Shown: one piece after another, positions 33,847 to 44,597 of the stretch
Position numbering within the stretch: position 1 is the stretch's first letter
Layout of the letters: each line of letters begins with the position of its first letter
Assembly (NCBI GenBank): GCA_963730115.1
Contig: CAVSQM010000001.1
Span: 348,250-412,249 of the forward strand
Source: DASQFQ01 sp963730115
GTDB taxonomy: Bacteria > Actinomycetota > Thermoleophilia > Solirubrobacterales > Solirubrobacteraceae
Direction of reading: 5' to 3'
DNA: 64,000 nucleotides
Position numbers and translations under genes: made by a program
Notes under the pieces: generated by a model
Database searches by the model: none
Told to the model about the DNA's origin: nothing
What the model saw: the letters and a program-made list of their open reading frames with translations, nothing else

Positions 33847-34476
33847 GCACGATCGAGGTCGTCAACCACGTCACGCTCGACGGCGTCATGCAGGCGCCGG
33901 CCGACCCGGACGAGGACCGCCGCGGCGGCTTCGAGCACGGCGGCTGGGCCGCCGTACCTCGACGACGTCCAGGGCGAGTACATGGGCGCCCGCATGGGCC
34001 GCGGCGGCGGCGCGCTGCTGTTCGGTCGCTGGACCTACGAGAAGATGAAGGGCGCCTGGTCCCAGCAGCCGGAGGACAACCCGGTCCGGCAGGTGCTCGA
34101 GCGCAGCGCGAAGTACGTCGTGTCGCGCTCCGACCGGCCCGTCGAGTGGGTCAACTCGGAGCTGCTCGCCGGCGACGCGGTCGAGACCGTCCGCGAGCTC
34201 AAGGCGCGCGCCGACGGCAACATCGTGATCCTGGGCAGCGCGGAGCTGATCCACGCGCTCTTCCCCCCCGGGCTGATCGACGCGCTCCTGCTGACCATCC
34301 ACCCGCTGGTGCTGGGCAGGGGGCAAGCGCCTGTTCCCGATGAGGGCGCGCTCTCGCGGTTCCGGCTGGCGGAGTCGATGCCGACGACGACGGGCGTGAT
34401 GATCGCCCGCTACGAGGCGGCCGAGCAGCAGCGAGCGGCGGCTCGCCCGGCAGCGTCTGCGACGTCGCGCCGGTGA
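33843..34476 (+). CDS. Dihydrofolate reductase-family (RibD C-terminal-like) protein, frameshifted
   Basis: This NADPH-dependent reductase-like protein of about 200 residues begins STIEVVNHVTLDGVMQAP, typical of the RibD-C/DHFR-like stand-alone family. LLFGRWTYEKMKGAW and ILGSAELIHALFPPGLID form the cofactor site. One indel near 33955 separates the first 39 codons, and two more near 34320 cancel each other. It is probably not the housekeeping folate enzyme. It is coupled to the VOC gene and converges on miaB, which it overlaps. Confidence 0.8.
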
Positions 34477-35732
34477 TCTCGACGTCGACGAGCTCGCCGG
34501 GCGCGGCGACGCCGTCGAAGTTCACGACCTTGTTGTGGCGCGTGCGCCCGCGCAGGCGCGACGCGTCGTGGCGCGAGGTGCCCTCGACCAGGACCTCCAG
34601 CGTGCGCCCGACGAAGCGCTGCGCGCGCTCGGTCGCGCGGCGCTGGACGACCGCGACGAGCCGCTCCATGCGCTCGACCTTGACCTCGTGCGGCACGAGG
34701 CCCTCGGTGAACAGCGCCGCCTCGGTGTCGCGCCGCGGCGAGTAGACGAACGTGAACGCGCCGTCGAAGCCGACCTGCTCGCAGACCTCCAGCGTCTGCG
34801 CGAAGTCGGCCTCGGTCTCCCCCGGGAAGCCGACGATGATGTCGGTCGTGATCGCGCAGTCGGGGACGTGCTCGCGGATCAGCGCGACGCGGTCGAGGAA
34901 GCGCCTCGGTCGTAGGTGCGGCGCATCGCCTTGAGCACGCGCGAGGAGCCCGACTGCAGCGGCAGGTGGATGTGCTCGCAGACGGGCGCGAGCTCGGCGT
35001 GCGCGCGGACGACGTCCTCCTTCATGTCCGACGGGTGCGGCGACGTGTAGCGGAGGCGGTCGATGCCCTCGATCGCGTCGAGCGCGTGCAGCAGCTCGGC
35101 GAAGGAGTGCCGCGGGCGCAGCGAGCGTCCGCAGGAGTTGACGTTCTGGCCGAGCAGCGTGACCTCGCGGACGCCGTCGGCGGCGAGGCCGCTGCGACCT
35201 CGGCGACGAGCTCGTCCAGCGGCCGTGAGACCTCGCGCCCGCGCGTGGACGGCACGATGCAGTACGAGCAGGCCATGTTGCAGCCGGCGGAGATCTGGAC
35301 CCAGCCCTGGAACGTCGCGCTCGCGGCGGGCGGGCAGGTGGCCGGTGAAGCCCTCGAACTCGAAGTAGCCCTGCGCGCTCAGCGAGTCGGAGTGCAGGAA
35401 CTCGGCGAGCTTGTGGACCTGCCCCGGGCCGAACGCGACGTCGACGAACGGGAACTGGCGGAAGACGTCCTCCTTGACCGACTGCGCCCAGCAGCCGCCG
35501 ACGCCGATCACGACGTCGTCGCGCGCGCTTGTGGGCCTTGGCGTTGTGCAGGTGCGCGATGAAGCGCTCGTCGGCCTTCTCGCGGATCGAGCAGGTGTTG
35601 AAGAGGATCAGGTTCGCGTCGTCCTGCGCGCGGCCTCGGCGTACCCGAGCGACTCGAGCATGCCCTTCATCCGCTCGGAGTCGTGCTCGTTCATCTGGCA
35701 CCCGAAGGTGGTGACGTGGATAGACGCTTCAT
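34410..35732 (-). CDS. miaB: tRNA-2-methylthio-N6-dimethylallyladenosine synthase, multiply frameshifted
   Basis: This radical SAM methylthiotransferase works after MiaA on A37. Fragments in order are: HVTTFGCQMNEHDSERM, FNTCSIREKADERF, GGCWAQ, then the radical SAM cysteine region (SYCIVPSTRGRE with one Cys displaced). These are followed by TLLGQNVNSCG, EHIHLPLQSGSSRVLKAM, DIIVGFPGETEADF, and a TRAM domain (GRTRHNKVVNF). At least six indels shift the frame. Both iron-sulfur cysteine sets can be accounted for. The exact 3' end is uncertain. The first codons (ATG 35732) lie 20 bases after rny. Confidence 0.85.
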
Positions 35733-35752
35733 GCCTGCCCGCAGGGTAGCTG

Positions 35753-37206
35753 TCACTTCGCGTAGTCGACCGCCCGCGACTCGCGGATCACCGTGACCTT
35801 GATCCCCGGGTACTCGAGCTCCTGCTCGATCTCGCGGGCGACCTCGCGGGCGAGCAGCGCGGCGCCGTCGTCGTCGAGCGAGTCCGGCGCGACCATCGAC
35901 GCGGACCTCGCGGCCGGCCTGCATCGCGTAGACCTTGTCGACGCCCTTGTGGCGGGCGGCGAGCTGCTCGAGCTCGCGCAGGCGCGTGACGTACGACTCC
36001 AGCGACTCGCCGCGCGCGCCCGGCCGCGCGCCCGAGAGCGCGTCGGCGGACTGGACGATCACGGCCTCGACGGTCTGCGGCTCGACCTCGTTGTGGTGGG
36101 CCTCCATCGCGTGCGCCACGGCCTCGGACTCGCCGTGGCGGCGGGCGAGGTCGCCACCGACGAGCGCGTGCGGACCCTCGATCTCGTGCGACACCGCCTT
36201 GCCGATGTCGTGCAGGAACGCCGCGCGCGCGGCGGTCTTCGAGCTCGCGCCGAGCTCGTGGGCCATGATCGTCGCGAGCTGCGCGCACTCGACACAGTGG
36301 GCGAGGACGTTCTGCCCGTAGGACGTGCGGAACTTCAGGCGGCCCATGTACTTCGTCAGCTCGGGGTCGAGGCCCTGGACGTTGGCGTCGAAGGCGGCCT
36401 GCTCCCCCGCCGCGACCATGTGTCCTCGAGCTCGGACTTCGACTGGTAGTAGGTCTCCTCGATCCGCGCCGGGTGGATGCGCCCGTCCTGCAGGAGCTTC
36501 TCGAGCGTCATCCGCGCGACCTCGCGGCGGACGCCGTCGAAGCCGCTGAGGACGACGGCGTTCGGCGTGTCGTCGATGATGAAGTCGACGCCGGTGAGCG
36601 TCTCGAGCGCGCGGATGTTGCGACCCTCGCGGCCGATGATGCGGCCCTTCATGTCGTCGGAGGGCGCTGCACGACCGACACGCGTCGTCTCCGCGGCGTG
36701 GCCGGCGAGGCGCTGCATCGCGACCGAGAGGATCGAGCGGACGCGGCGCTCGGCGTCGCGCTTCGTCTCCTCCTCGATCGTGCGCACGACGCGCGCGCAG
36801 TCGTGGCGGATCTCGTCCTCGAGCGGCTTGCAGCAGCACCTGCTTGGCCTGGGAGGCGCTGAGGCCGGCGGCGCGCTCGAGCTCGCGGACGTGCCGGTCG
36901 CGCAGGTCGTCGATCTCCGCCGCACTTCTCGACGGTCTGCTCGCGGGCGACGATCTCGGCCCGCTTCGCGTCCAGCGCGGCCTCGTGGGACAGCAGGCGC
37001 TCCTCGAGCCGCACCACCTCCGTGCGGCGCTCCTTGAGGTCGATGTCGGTCACGGTGCCGCTCGCGGGCCGATCGGCCGTGGTCGCGGCCCGGGCGCCCC
37101 TTTCGTCGCCTCGCGAGCTCGCCAGCGCCGGCGCGCGGCGCGCGAGCAGCGAGGCCCCTGCCACCAGGCCCGCCGCCAGCACCACGGCTGCGATCACGAT
37201 CTCCAT
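35753..37206 (-). CDS. rny: Ribonuclease Y, frameshifted
   Basis: This membrane-anchored endoribonuclease initiates mRNA decay. It has an N-terminal transmembrane helix (EIVIAAVVLAAGLVAG), a long coiled coil (LKERRTEVVRLEERLLSHE), and a KH domain (MKGRIIGREGRNIRALE). The HD domain has the catalytic HDIGKAVSHE, with HAMEAHHNEVEP and QSADALSGARPGARGESL. Indels occur near 36420, 36660, 36830, 36920 and 35897. Repaired, it is about 484 residues, slightly short of the Bacillus enzyme. A GAGGAAA ribosome site precedes ATG 37206. Confidence 0.9.
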
Positions 37207-37523
37207 GTTGGGTTTCCTCTGCTCTGTCCGTCTGTTCTGGGTGCGCCAGACCAGGCTCGAGGGCACCGAGCGAGGGAAACCTGCAGTGAGGCGGCCGTTG
37301 TGGCCGCCATGTCAGATGGCGGCTAGGTGCGTCTTGGTCGAAGGGATGCGTAGAGGCGCTGGCGCCTCGGGTCTGATCGTGGTCGGCCGTCACGTGATTC
37401 TGCTTGATCTACTCGCGGAAAGTGTCTGTTTGCTGGTGTTTCCGCGGCCCACGGGCCGGGTCTGTCGCTGCACCGGATCGTAGTACTGGAGGGCGTGCCG
37501 CGCAAACTCGCGGGTACGTTCTG
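37207..37523. other. Intergenic region holding the rny leader
   Basis: No gene is supported in these 317 bases. The part next to rny is its minus-strand leader and includes the paired hairpins at 37290-37323. The remainder contains several GC-rich inverted repeats but no clear promoter. Confidence 0.6.
37290..37323 (-). promoter_or_regulatory. Mutually exclusive hairpins in the rny leader
   Basis: Two perfect stems share bases 37303-37308: GGCGGCC/GGCCGCC (37290-37308, five-base loop) and GCCGCCAT/ATGGCGGC (37303-37323, five-base loop). Only one can form at a time. They lie 84-117 bases before the rny start in the direction of transcription, a suitable place for attenuation or for RNase Y to control its own message. 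Confidence 0.4.
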
Positions 37524-38966
37524 TCAGCGGCGCGGGTTGTCGCCGGTGCCGGTGAAGCGCCACGGGTCGGTGGTGTACCGCGCCTCGCCCGCGCGCATCG
37601 TGGCGTTCATGTCGCCGAGCATCCGCTCCGCCGACGCCTGGCCGGCGATGCCGTCGAGGAACGCGAGGAAGGCCGGGACCTCGGCGCCCCCGGATGTGGT
37701 GCGGTTGGTGACGAGCACGTCCGCCTCGCGCGTGCCGAAGCCCTCCGTGTTGCGCAGCGCGGTGTCGTAGGAGTTCGTCGAGCAGCCGTCGAACACGAGC
37801 ACGCGGTAGCGGCGTGCGGGTTGTCGGCGGCGCCCTCGGCGAGCTCGCCGCCGGCGCCGGTCTGCGGCGGCGTGCCGCTCTGGTCGAGCGCCCACTGGAT
37901 CAGCTTGCGCGCCGAACTCGCGGCTGATGCGGGCTGCGGCGTTCATGCGCAGGTTGCCGGCGTTGGAGAAGGTCGACCGGAGCGGCCCGCGCTCGTGGCG
38001 CGCCAGGAAACGCCTGCCACGGACGGCCGCCGCGTCTCGCGGGCGAGCAGATGGCGCGAGCGACCTTGTAGTCGTCGAGCTCGTGCTCGACGTTGCCGTC
38101 GGCGTCGAGCAGCTCGGAACTCGCCGAAGTTGCGGTCGAAGTCCGGGCCGGTGCCGTAGCGGCCGTGGCCGGAGTAGTAGGCCGCGTCGCCCGCGGTCAT
38201 GCCCTGCTCGGAACGCGTCGCGGCGCCTCGGCGCCGTGTTCGCCGCGCCGCGTTCATAGATGAAGCGGACGATGGCGTGGATCGGGCGCGGCTCGCCGGC
38301 GGGCGGCGGATAGGTGAGCGCGTTCGCGCTTGACGAAGAAGCGCGCCGAAGCCGGGCTCGGCGAGCGGGCGGCCCGCGCGGCGTACAGCGTCGGCGGCGC
38401 GGCCGCGTCCTCGGTGTAGCCGCGCGCGATGAGCGCGGTGCTCGATGCTCCAGGGCGTGCTCGGTCCACTCGGGCCGCGCGAGCGTCCTCGATGAAGCCG
38501 TATGCCGAACGTGAGGTCGAGCAGGCCGTCCTTGAACAGCTCGGCCGTAGCGGAAGTCGCGTGGCCGCCGCCCGCCGGCGACTTGGGCCGCTCCGCGACG
38601 CGCAGCCGCTCGTAGCACCGTCGGCGGCCGTCCAGCGTGCGCCACTCGTCGCCGCCGAAGGCCTCGACGAGGCCCTGGTCGGATGCCGCGGCCGAGCACG
38701 CCGTCGATGGTGAGGTTGTAGAGCCGCAGGCGCCGCAGCTCGCGCTGGATGGCGCGGATCTCGTTCTTCGTCCAGGCGTCCGAGCCGGTGGCGGCGGGCG
38801 CGCCCTCGGTCGTCTCGGTGACCCGGCGCTGGAGCAGGCGCGACACGGCCGCGTTGCCGATCGTGCGCTGCAGGGCGAGGATGCCGGTGGGGTCGGCTCG
38901 CGCGTCCACCTTGACCTCGGCCGCGGGTTCGGCCTCGGTCGCGGGTGCGTGCTCGCGCGTGCTCAC
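37524..38966 (-). CDS. Caspase-like protein A with eCIS-type N-terminal motif, frameshifted
   Basis: This protein is about 475 residues after repair. The N-terminal segment contains ILALQRTIGNAAVSRLLQRR, a motif I associate with actinobacterial DUF4157-type and injection-system cargo proteins. A peptidoglycan-binding-like repeat follows (WTKNEIRAIQRELRRLRLYN, TIDGVLGRG). The C-terminal domain has YYSGHGRYGTGPDFDRNF and VLVFDGCSTNSYDTAL, spaced like the His-Cys dyad of caspase-fold peptidases. Several indels break the middle. GTG 38966 overlaps the stop of paralogue B, so the two form an operon. The enzymatic role is inferred. Confidence 0.65.
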   Translation of the reverse strand: MSTREHAPATEAEPAAEVKVDARADPTGILALQRTIGNAAVSRLLQRRVTETTEGAPAATGSDAWTKNEIRAIQRELRRLRLYNLTIDGVLGRGIRPGPRRGLRRRRVAHAGRPPTVLRAAARRGAAQVAGGRRPRDFRYGRAVQGRPARPHVRHTASSRTLARPEWTEHALEHRAPRSSRAATPRTRPRRRRCTPRGPPARRARLRRASSSSANALTYPPPAGEPRPIHAIVRFIYERGAANTAPRRRDAFRAGHDRGRRGLLLRPRPLRHRPGLRPQLRRVPSCSTPTATSSTSSTTTRSLAPSARPRDAAAVRGRRFLARHERGPLRSTFSNAGNLRMNAAARISREFGAQADPVGARPERHAAADRRRRRARRGRRRQPARRYRVLVFDGCSTNSYDTALRNTEGFGTREADVLVTNRTTSGGAEVPAFLAFLDGIAGQASAERMLGDMNATMRAGEARYTTDPWRFTGTGDNPRR

Positions 38967-40404
38967 TTGCCGGGGTTGTCGCGGGTGCCGGTGAACTGCC
39001 AGGGGTCGCCGGCGTAGCGGTGCTCGTGCTCGCGCATCGCGGTATTGACGCAGCCGAGCATCTTCTCGGCGGACGTCTGGTTGACGAAGCCGTCGAGGAA
39101 CGACATGAAGGCGACGACGTCGGCGCCGCCGCGGGTGACGCGGTTGGTGACGAGGATGTCGGCCTACTTCGTGCTGTAGCCCTCGGTGGCGCGCAGCTCC
39201 TTGTCGTAGGAGTTGGTCGAGCAGCCGTAGAACGCGATCACGCGGTAGCGCTGGGGGCTCTTGGCCGCGTCCTCGCCGAATTGACCCTGGTCGCCGGTCT
39301 CGACCCGCGTGCCGGTCTTCTTGAGCGCCCAGTTGATGAGCTTGGCGCCGAACTCGCTGCTGTGGGCGTGGTCGACGATCCGGACGTTGCCGGCGTTGGA
39401 GAGGTCGACCTCGAGCGTGCCGTCGGCGACGCGCTGCTCGAACGTCGGCCACGGGTCCTTGCCGCCCGGCGAGGACGTGCTCGAGCGCGTCGTAGTCGTC
39501 GAGCGTCTGCTCGAGGTCGCCGGCGGGGTTGCAGAGGCGGAACTGGATGAAGTTGCGGTCGAAGTCCGGGCCGGTGCCGTAGCGGCCGTGGCCCGAGTAC
39601 CAGACAGCGTCGCCGGCGGTCATCCCCTCGCGGAAGGCGGCGGCCGTCTTGGCGCCGCCGCCCGCGATGTCGTTCAACACGAGTCGGATGATCGAGTGGA
39701 TCGAGCGGCGGTGCCCGCCGGCGGACCGTAGGTGAACGCGTTCTCCTTGACGAAGAAGCGGCCGGTTGGAGTCGGCGAGCGGGCGGCCGGCGGCCTCGAG
39801 CAGCTCGGCGGCCTCGCGGGGTCCTCGGTGTAGCCGCGCTGCTCGACCGCGTCGATGACCGCCTTGACGATCATGCGCGTCTCCTCGGCGTGCGCGTTGC
39901 GCCCTCGAAGTAGCCGACGCCGAAGGTGACGTCGAGCACGCCGTCGCGGAACAGCTCGGAGTAGCGGAGCGTGCGGCCCTTCTGGGCCCACGGCTTCTCG
40001 GCGGCGTGGAGCGTCTCGGTGACCTCGGTGGCGGCCATGTGCGCCAGCGGTCGTCGCCGAACGCCTCGCTCAGGCTGACTTCGGTGCGGTTGCCCGCGTC
40101 GCCGTCGATGGTGAAGTTGTAGAGGTTGATCCGCGCGAGCTCGCTCTGGATCGTGCGGACCTCGGCGTCGGTCCAGGCGTCGGTGCCGGTGACCGGCGCG
40201 GCGGCGAGGTCCTCGCCATCGCTGGTCATCGTGACGCGGCCCTGCACCAGCCGGCTGACCGCGGCGTTGCCGATGCTGCGCTGGAGGCAGGAGGACGGTG
40301 GGGCTCATCGCCGGCCCGCCGAGCGGCGCTCCGGCCGCGGGGGCAGCCGGCGCGGCGTCCTGGGACGTGGCGTCAGTTGCCGTCTCGGTCGTCCGCGACG
40401 CCAT
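38963..40404 (-). CDS. Caspase-like protein B, paralogue of A, frameshifted
   Basis: It has the same architecture as paralogue A. An Ala/Pro-rich start is followed by a motif equivalent to LLQRSIGNAAVSRLVQ. A repeat (WTDAEVRTIQSELARINLYN, FTIDGDAGNRTEVSLSEAFG) follows, then WYSGHGRYGTGPDFDRNF and the AFYGCSTNSYDKEL cysteine region. The end (DPWQFTGTRDNPGK) parallels the end of A. Besides several indels there is an in-frame TAG near 39170 where A has a glutamate codon. No signal peptide is seen, consistent with export, if any, by a non-Sec route. The start follows a TAGGAT box by eight bases. Confidence 0.65.
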
Positions 40405-40412
40405 GTGAGCCG

Positions 40413-40418
40413 ATCCTA
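40413..40418 (-). promoter_or_regulatory. -10 box (TAGGAT) of the caspase-like pair
   Basis: On the minus strand TAGGAT lies eight bases before ATG 40404, which predicts a leaderless two-gene transcript. Confidence 0.45.
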
Positions 40419-40464
40419 TGCGCGCGCGCGAGGTCCCGCTACGGCCAAGCGGGCAGATGAACGG

Positions 40465-40892
40465 CTAGTTTTCGGTCAACCAATTCTGCGCGTCGGCCCG
40501 CCGTTCCGGGCCCCTCGCGCGCGATCTTGTCGACGGCGCGCGCCACTCCGGCGTGCGGCGTTGGCCTCGCAGCGCGCGCCACGCGGCGCTCGCGACGTCG
40601 GGCTCGGGGTCCTCGACGAGCGGCACGAGCGCGGGCAGGTGTCGCTCGTCGGGCAGCAGGTGCATGATCCGGGCGGCCGCGAGCCGGGCCTTGGGGTCCT
40701 CCGGCGGGCCAGGCGGGGCGCGGCCTCGACACCGCCGCGCGCCGCCAGCTCGCGCCGAGCTGCCGACGCCGCTCGTCGAGCTCGGCCGTAGTCGAGCTCC
40801 TCGACCAGCGCGATGAGGGCGGCGTCGTTCTCCACGGCGGGGATGATGCTCGATCGGGCGTCGGGGGCGCCGATGAACGTCAAAGGCGGCAT
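40465..40892 (-). CDS. HEAT-repeat protein, frameshifted
   Basis: This small protein of about 140 residues is built of helical repeats: ALIALVEELDYGRARRAA, then ARIMHLLPDERHLPALVPLV, then EDPEPDVASAAWRALRGQ. The pattern is that of HEAT/PBS-lyase-type repeats used for protein contacts. Indels lie near 40510, 40710 and 40790. It ends TEN after NWL. It is downstream of recX, 85 bases away, on the same strand. A link to DNA repair is possible but not shown. Confidence 0.6.
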
Positions 40893-40977
40893 TGAGGGTG
40901 AGACTCCGGTGGGGCCGGCGAGCGGGCGGGGGCGCCTCACGGGTCGCCGGGGCGGGCGGGCCGGGGCGGGTCGCGCG

Positions 40978-41513
40978 TCAGAAGTCGTCGGGCTCTGCCT
41001 CCACCCCGGCGTGCCGGCGCAGGGCGTCGAGGGCGAGCCATGGGAGTAGCCGCGGCGGACGAGGATGCCGAGCGCGCGGTCGCGCTCGGCGCGGGTGGCG
41101 GGCGGAGCGGGGCAGCGGCGGCGAAGGAGCTCGAGCGCGGCCGCCATCTCCTCCTCCGGGTCCTGGGCGGCGAGGGCGGCGTCGATGTGCTCGCGGTCGA
41201 CCCCGAGCTCGCGCAGCCGCCGGGCGATCCGCTCCGAGCCCCAGGCGTCGAGGCGCCGGCGGTCGTCGGCGAAGCGCTCGGCGTAGCGGGCGTCGTCGAG
41301 GTAGCCGAGCTCGATCAGCTCGCAGACGACCTGGTCGGCCACCGCCGGCTCGACGCGCTTGCCCAGCAGCATCCCCCCGATCTCGTCGACCGTCCGGTCC
41401 CGCCGGTTGAGCGCCTTCCAGGCGAGCCCGCGGGCGCGCTCGGCGGGATCCGCCTCAGCGGCGGCTTCATGGACCGGTTCGGTGGCGCGGTCGAACGTCA
41501 ACGGCACCGCCAC
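40978..41513 (-). CDS. recX: Regulatory protein RecX, one frameshift
   Basis: This modulator binds inside the RecA filament and limits its growth. The three-helix repeats are visible: LAWKALNRRDRTVDEIGGML, then VCELIELGYLDDARYAERFA, then WGSERIARRLRELGVDREHI. A one-base indel near 41040 shifts the last 18 codons, whose correct end reads ALDALRRHAGVEAEPDDF. Repaired length is about 178 residues. GTG 41513 starts nine bases after the recA stop, the usual recA-recX operon. Confidence 0.9.
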
Positions 41514-41522
41514 CAGCGCGCG

Positions 41523-42614
<1,092 letters not shown>

Positions 42615-42679
42615 GTGGGCGTGCTCCTCGTCAAAGCTTGCGTGGCACCGCCGGGTCGGAGGGCGGTGGAGGAAGCAAG

Positions 42680-44584
42680 CTACGACTGCGGTCGGACAGA
42701 AGAAAAGGCCGCTCTGTGCCGGAACCGTGCCGACTTCGCGACCATCCGCGCACCGCTCGCCACCGGCCGGGGCGGGCCTGCCCGCAAGCGGCCGCGCACG
42801 CGCCGGCCGCCCAGCCGCCCGCGCACCACCCCGCGCGGCGAGATCCGCACCTGCCCGCTCGCCGCCCGCGCGCCCGACAGCCGCAGCACGGCGCTCCCGC
42901 GCCGCGGCAGCACGCCGCTGACCCGCACGCCGTGCACCGCCCGCAGCCGGCGCAGCTCGATCCCGCCGCGGCGCAGCCGGAACGTCCCGCCGCGCAGCCC
43001 CGGCCCCGCCAGCGGCGAGCCGAGCGCGGGCGACAGGGCGAAGGTGAGGTCGTCCAGCGTGAGGTCCAGCGCCGCGACCGCGCGACCCCGAACTCCCGGC
43101 ACGCCCCGCGCCGGCGCCACGGCCGCCAGCGACGCCGGCGGCACGCCGGTCGCCGGCACCTGCGTCGCCACGCGCTTGCACGGCGCCGACGCCGGCCGCC
43201 CGCGCAGGAACGCGAACAGCCGCCGCACCCCGCACCGCGTCGGGTCGCCGCCCGTCACCGCATGCCCGACGCCCGCCAGCACGACCCGCTGCGCGCCCGG
43301 CAGCGCCGCCGCCACCCGCGCCGACCCCTCCGGCGGCGTCCGCAGGTCCTCGCCGCCCTGCAGCACGAGCGTCGGCACCGCCGGGTACGGGCGGCCGGCC
43401 GCGGGCGCGGGTGAGGCCTCGCCCCAGCGCAGGCACAGGTCGATCTCGTCCGCCCGCGCCTCCGCGTAGCTGAACGGGAGGAACGCGGCCGGGCCCAGCC
43501 GGTCCGCCTCCGCCCGCGCGAGCCCCTCGCGCGAGCCGAACGGCGCCCCGCGCGGCCACGGCAGCGGCGTCTCCTCGCACACCGCGGCGTAGCGCGCCGC
43601 CGAGAACGTGCGCGGGCCGGGGAGCGAGGACAGCCCTTCGGCGCCCGCTGCCAGCCGCAGCAGCGGCGCCGGGTCGCGGTGGTCGAGCGCCGCCCGCACC
43701 GCCGCCGGGATCCCGGCCCGGATCGGCGGGTTGTAGTCGGCGTCGAACATCAGGTCGCTCAGCCCGAGCGCGGTCAGGAGCGCCGGCCGCTTGCGCCCGC
43801 GCATGCCGTAGACGAGCCCGCGCATCGGCGCCGCCCGCAGCTGCGCCGCCAGCTGCGCGAGGTCGGCCCCCGGGTCGGCGCTCACGCCGCGACAGCGGCG
43901 CGGGCACAGCGCGGCCAGCGACGGCCCCATCGCCCGGTAGGGCTCGAGCCCGAACGCGTCGGCGTCGTCGGGGTCCAGGACGGAATCCAGCGCCATCCGC
44001 TCCACGCGGTCCGGGTGCGCGCGTGCGTACGCGAGCGCGAGCTTCGTGCCGTAGGAGATGCCGAACAGCGTCAGCTTGTCGGCGCCGAGCGCGATCCGCA
44101 GCGCCTCGACGTCCTCGACGGAGTGGTCGGTGCCGTAGAAGGCTCGCCGCGAGCCGAGGGCGAGCGCGCACCGCTCCCCCGCGCGCGTGGAGCGCAGCCG
44201 CGCGTCGCGCTCCAGCGCGCGGCAGCGGATCAGCCCGGAGGCGCCGGTGCCGCGCTGGTCGAACGAGAAGAGCCGGTAGCTGCGCGCCAGCGGCTCGACC
44301 TCGAACAGCACGTCTGCGAACTCGCGCACGCCGGCGCCGCCGGGGCCGCCCGACAGGTACAGCAGCACCGGCTTACGGCTCGGCTCGCCGTAGCGCGCCA
44401 GCCGCAGCGGCACCGAGCCGGGGACCGCCCCGCTGCGGTCCAACGGCACCCGCACGCGCGCGCACTCGGCCTCGACGTCACCGCACGCCGACCAGCGCAG
44501 GCGCGCCTCCGCCGGCCCCGGCGCGACGAGGAGCATCAGCGCCACCGCGCCGATCGTCGCCGCCCAGCGCGCGCCACGGTTCAC
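42680..44584 (-). CDS. Secreted alpha/beta hydrolase (tripeptidyl-aminopeptidase-like)
   Basis: This is a 634-residue exported hydrolase. A signal peptide (AATIGAVALMLLVAPGPAEA) is followed by an alpha/beta-hydrolase domain with an oxyanion loop LSGGPGGAG and nucleophile serine in TLFGISYGTKLAL at about residue 175. The acid is in GGEDLRTPP and histidine is in AGVGHAVTGGD. The TAP-like C-terminal part is present. The last 170 residues are an additional repetitive, basic beta-rich region of unknown function. The GTG start is seven bases after a TAGTGT box. Confidence 0.85.
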   Translation of the reverse strand: MNRGARWAATIGAVALMLLVAPGPAEARLRWSACGDVEAECARVRVPLDRSGAVPGSVPLRLARYGEPSRKPVLLYLSGGPGGAGVREFADVLFEVEPLARSYRLFSFDQRGTGASGLIRCRALERDARLRSTRAGERCALALGSRRAFYGTDHSVEDVEALRIALGADKLTLFGISYGTKLALAYARAHPDRVERMALDSVLDPDDADAFGLEPYRAMGPSLAALCPRRCRGVSADPGADLAQLAAQLRAAPMRGLVYGMRGRKRPALLTALGLSDLMFDADYNPPIRAGIPAAVRAALDHRDPAPLLRLAAGAEGLSSLPGPRTFSAARYAAVCEETPLPWPRGAPFGSREGLARAEADRLGPAAFLPFSYAEARADEIDLCLRWGEASPAPAAGRPYPAVPTLVLQGGEDLRTPPEGSARVAAALPGAQRVVLAGVGHAVTGGDPTRCGVRRLFAFLRGRPASAPCKRVATQVPATGVPPASLAAVAPARGVPGVRGRAVAALDLTLDDLTFALSPALGSPLAGPGLRGGTFRLRRGGIELRRLRAVHGVRVSGVLPRRGSAVLRLSGARAASGQVRISPRGVVRGRLGGRRVRGRLRAGPPRPVASGARMVAKSARFRHRAAFSSVRPQS

Positions 44585-44591
44585 GCGGGCG

Positions 44592-44597
44592 ACACTA
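44592..44597 (-). promoter_or_regulatory. -10 box (TAGTGT) of the secreted hydrolase
   Basis: On the minus strand TAGTGT lies seven bases before GTG 44584, another predicted leaderless start. It overlaps the last codon of thpR. Confidence 0.5.

Noticed and set aside
42615..42720. SOS box upstream of recA
   Set aside because: No GAAC-N4-GTTC palindrome was found there. The box may be farther upstream or diverged.
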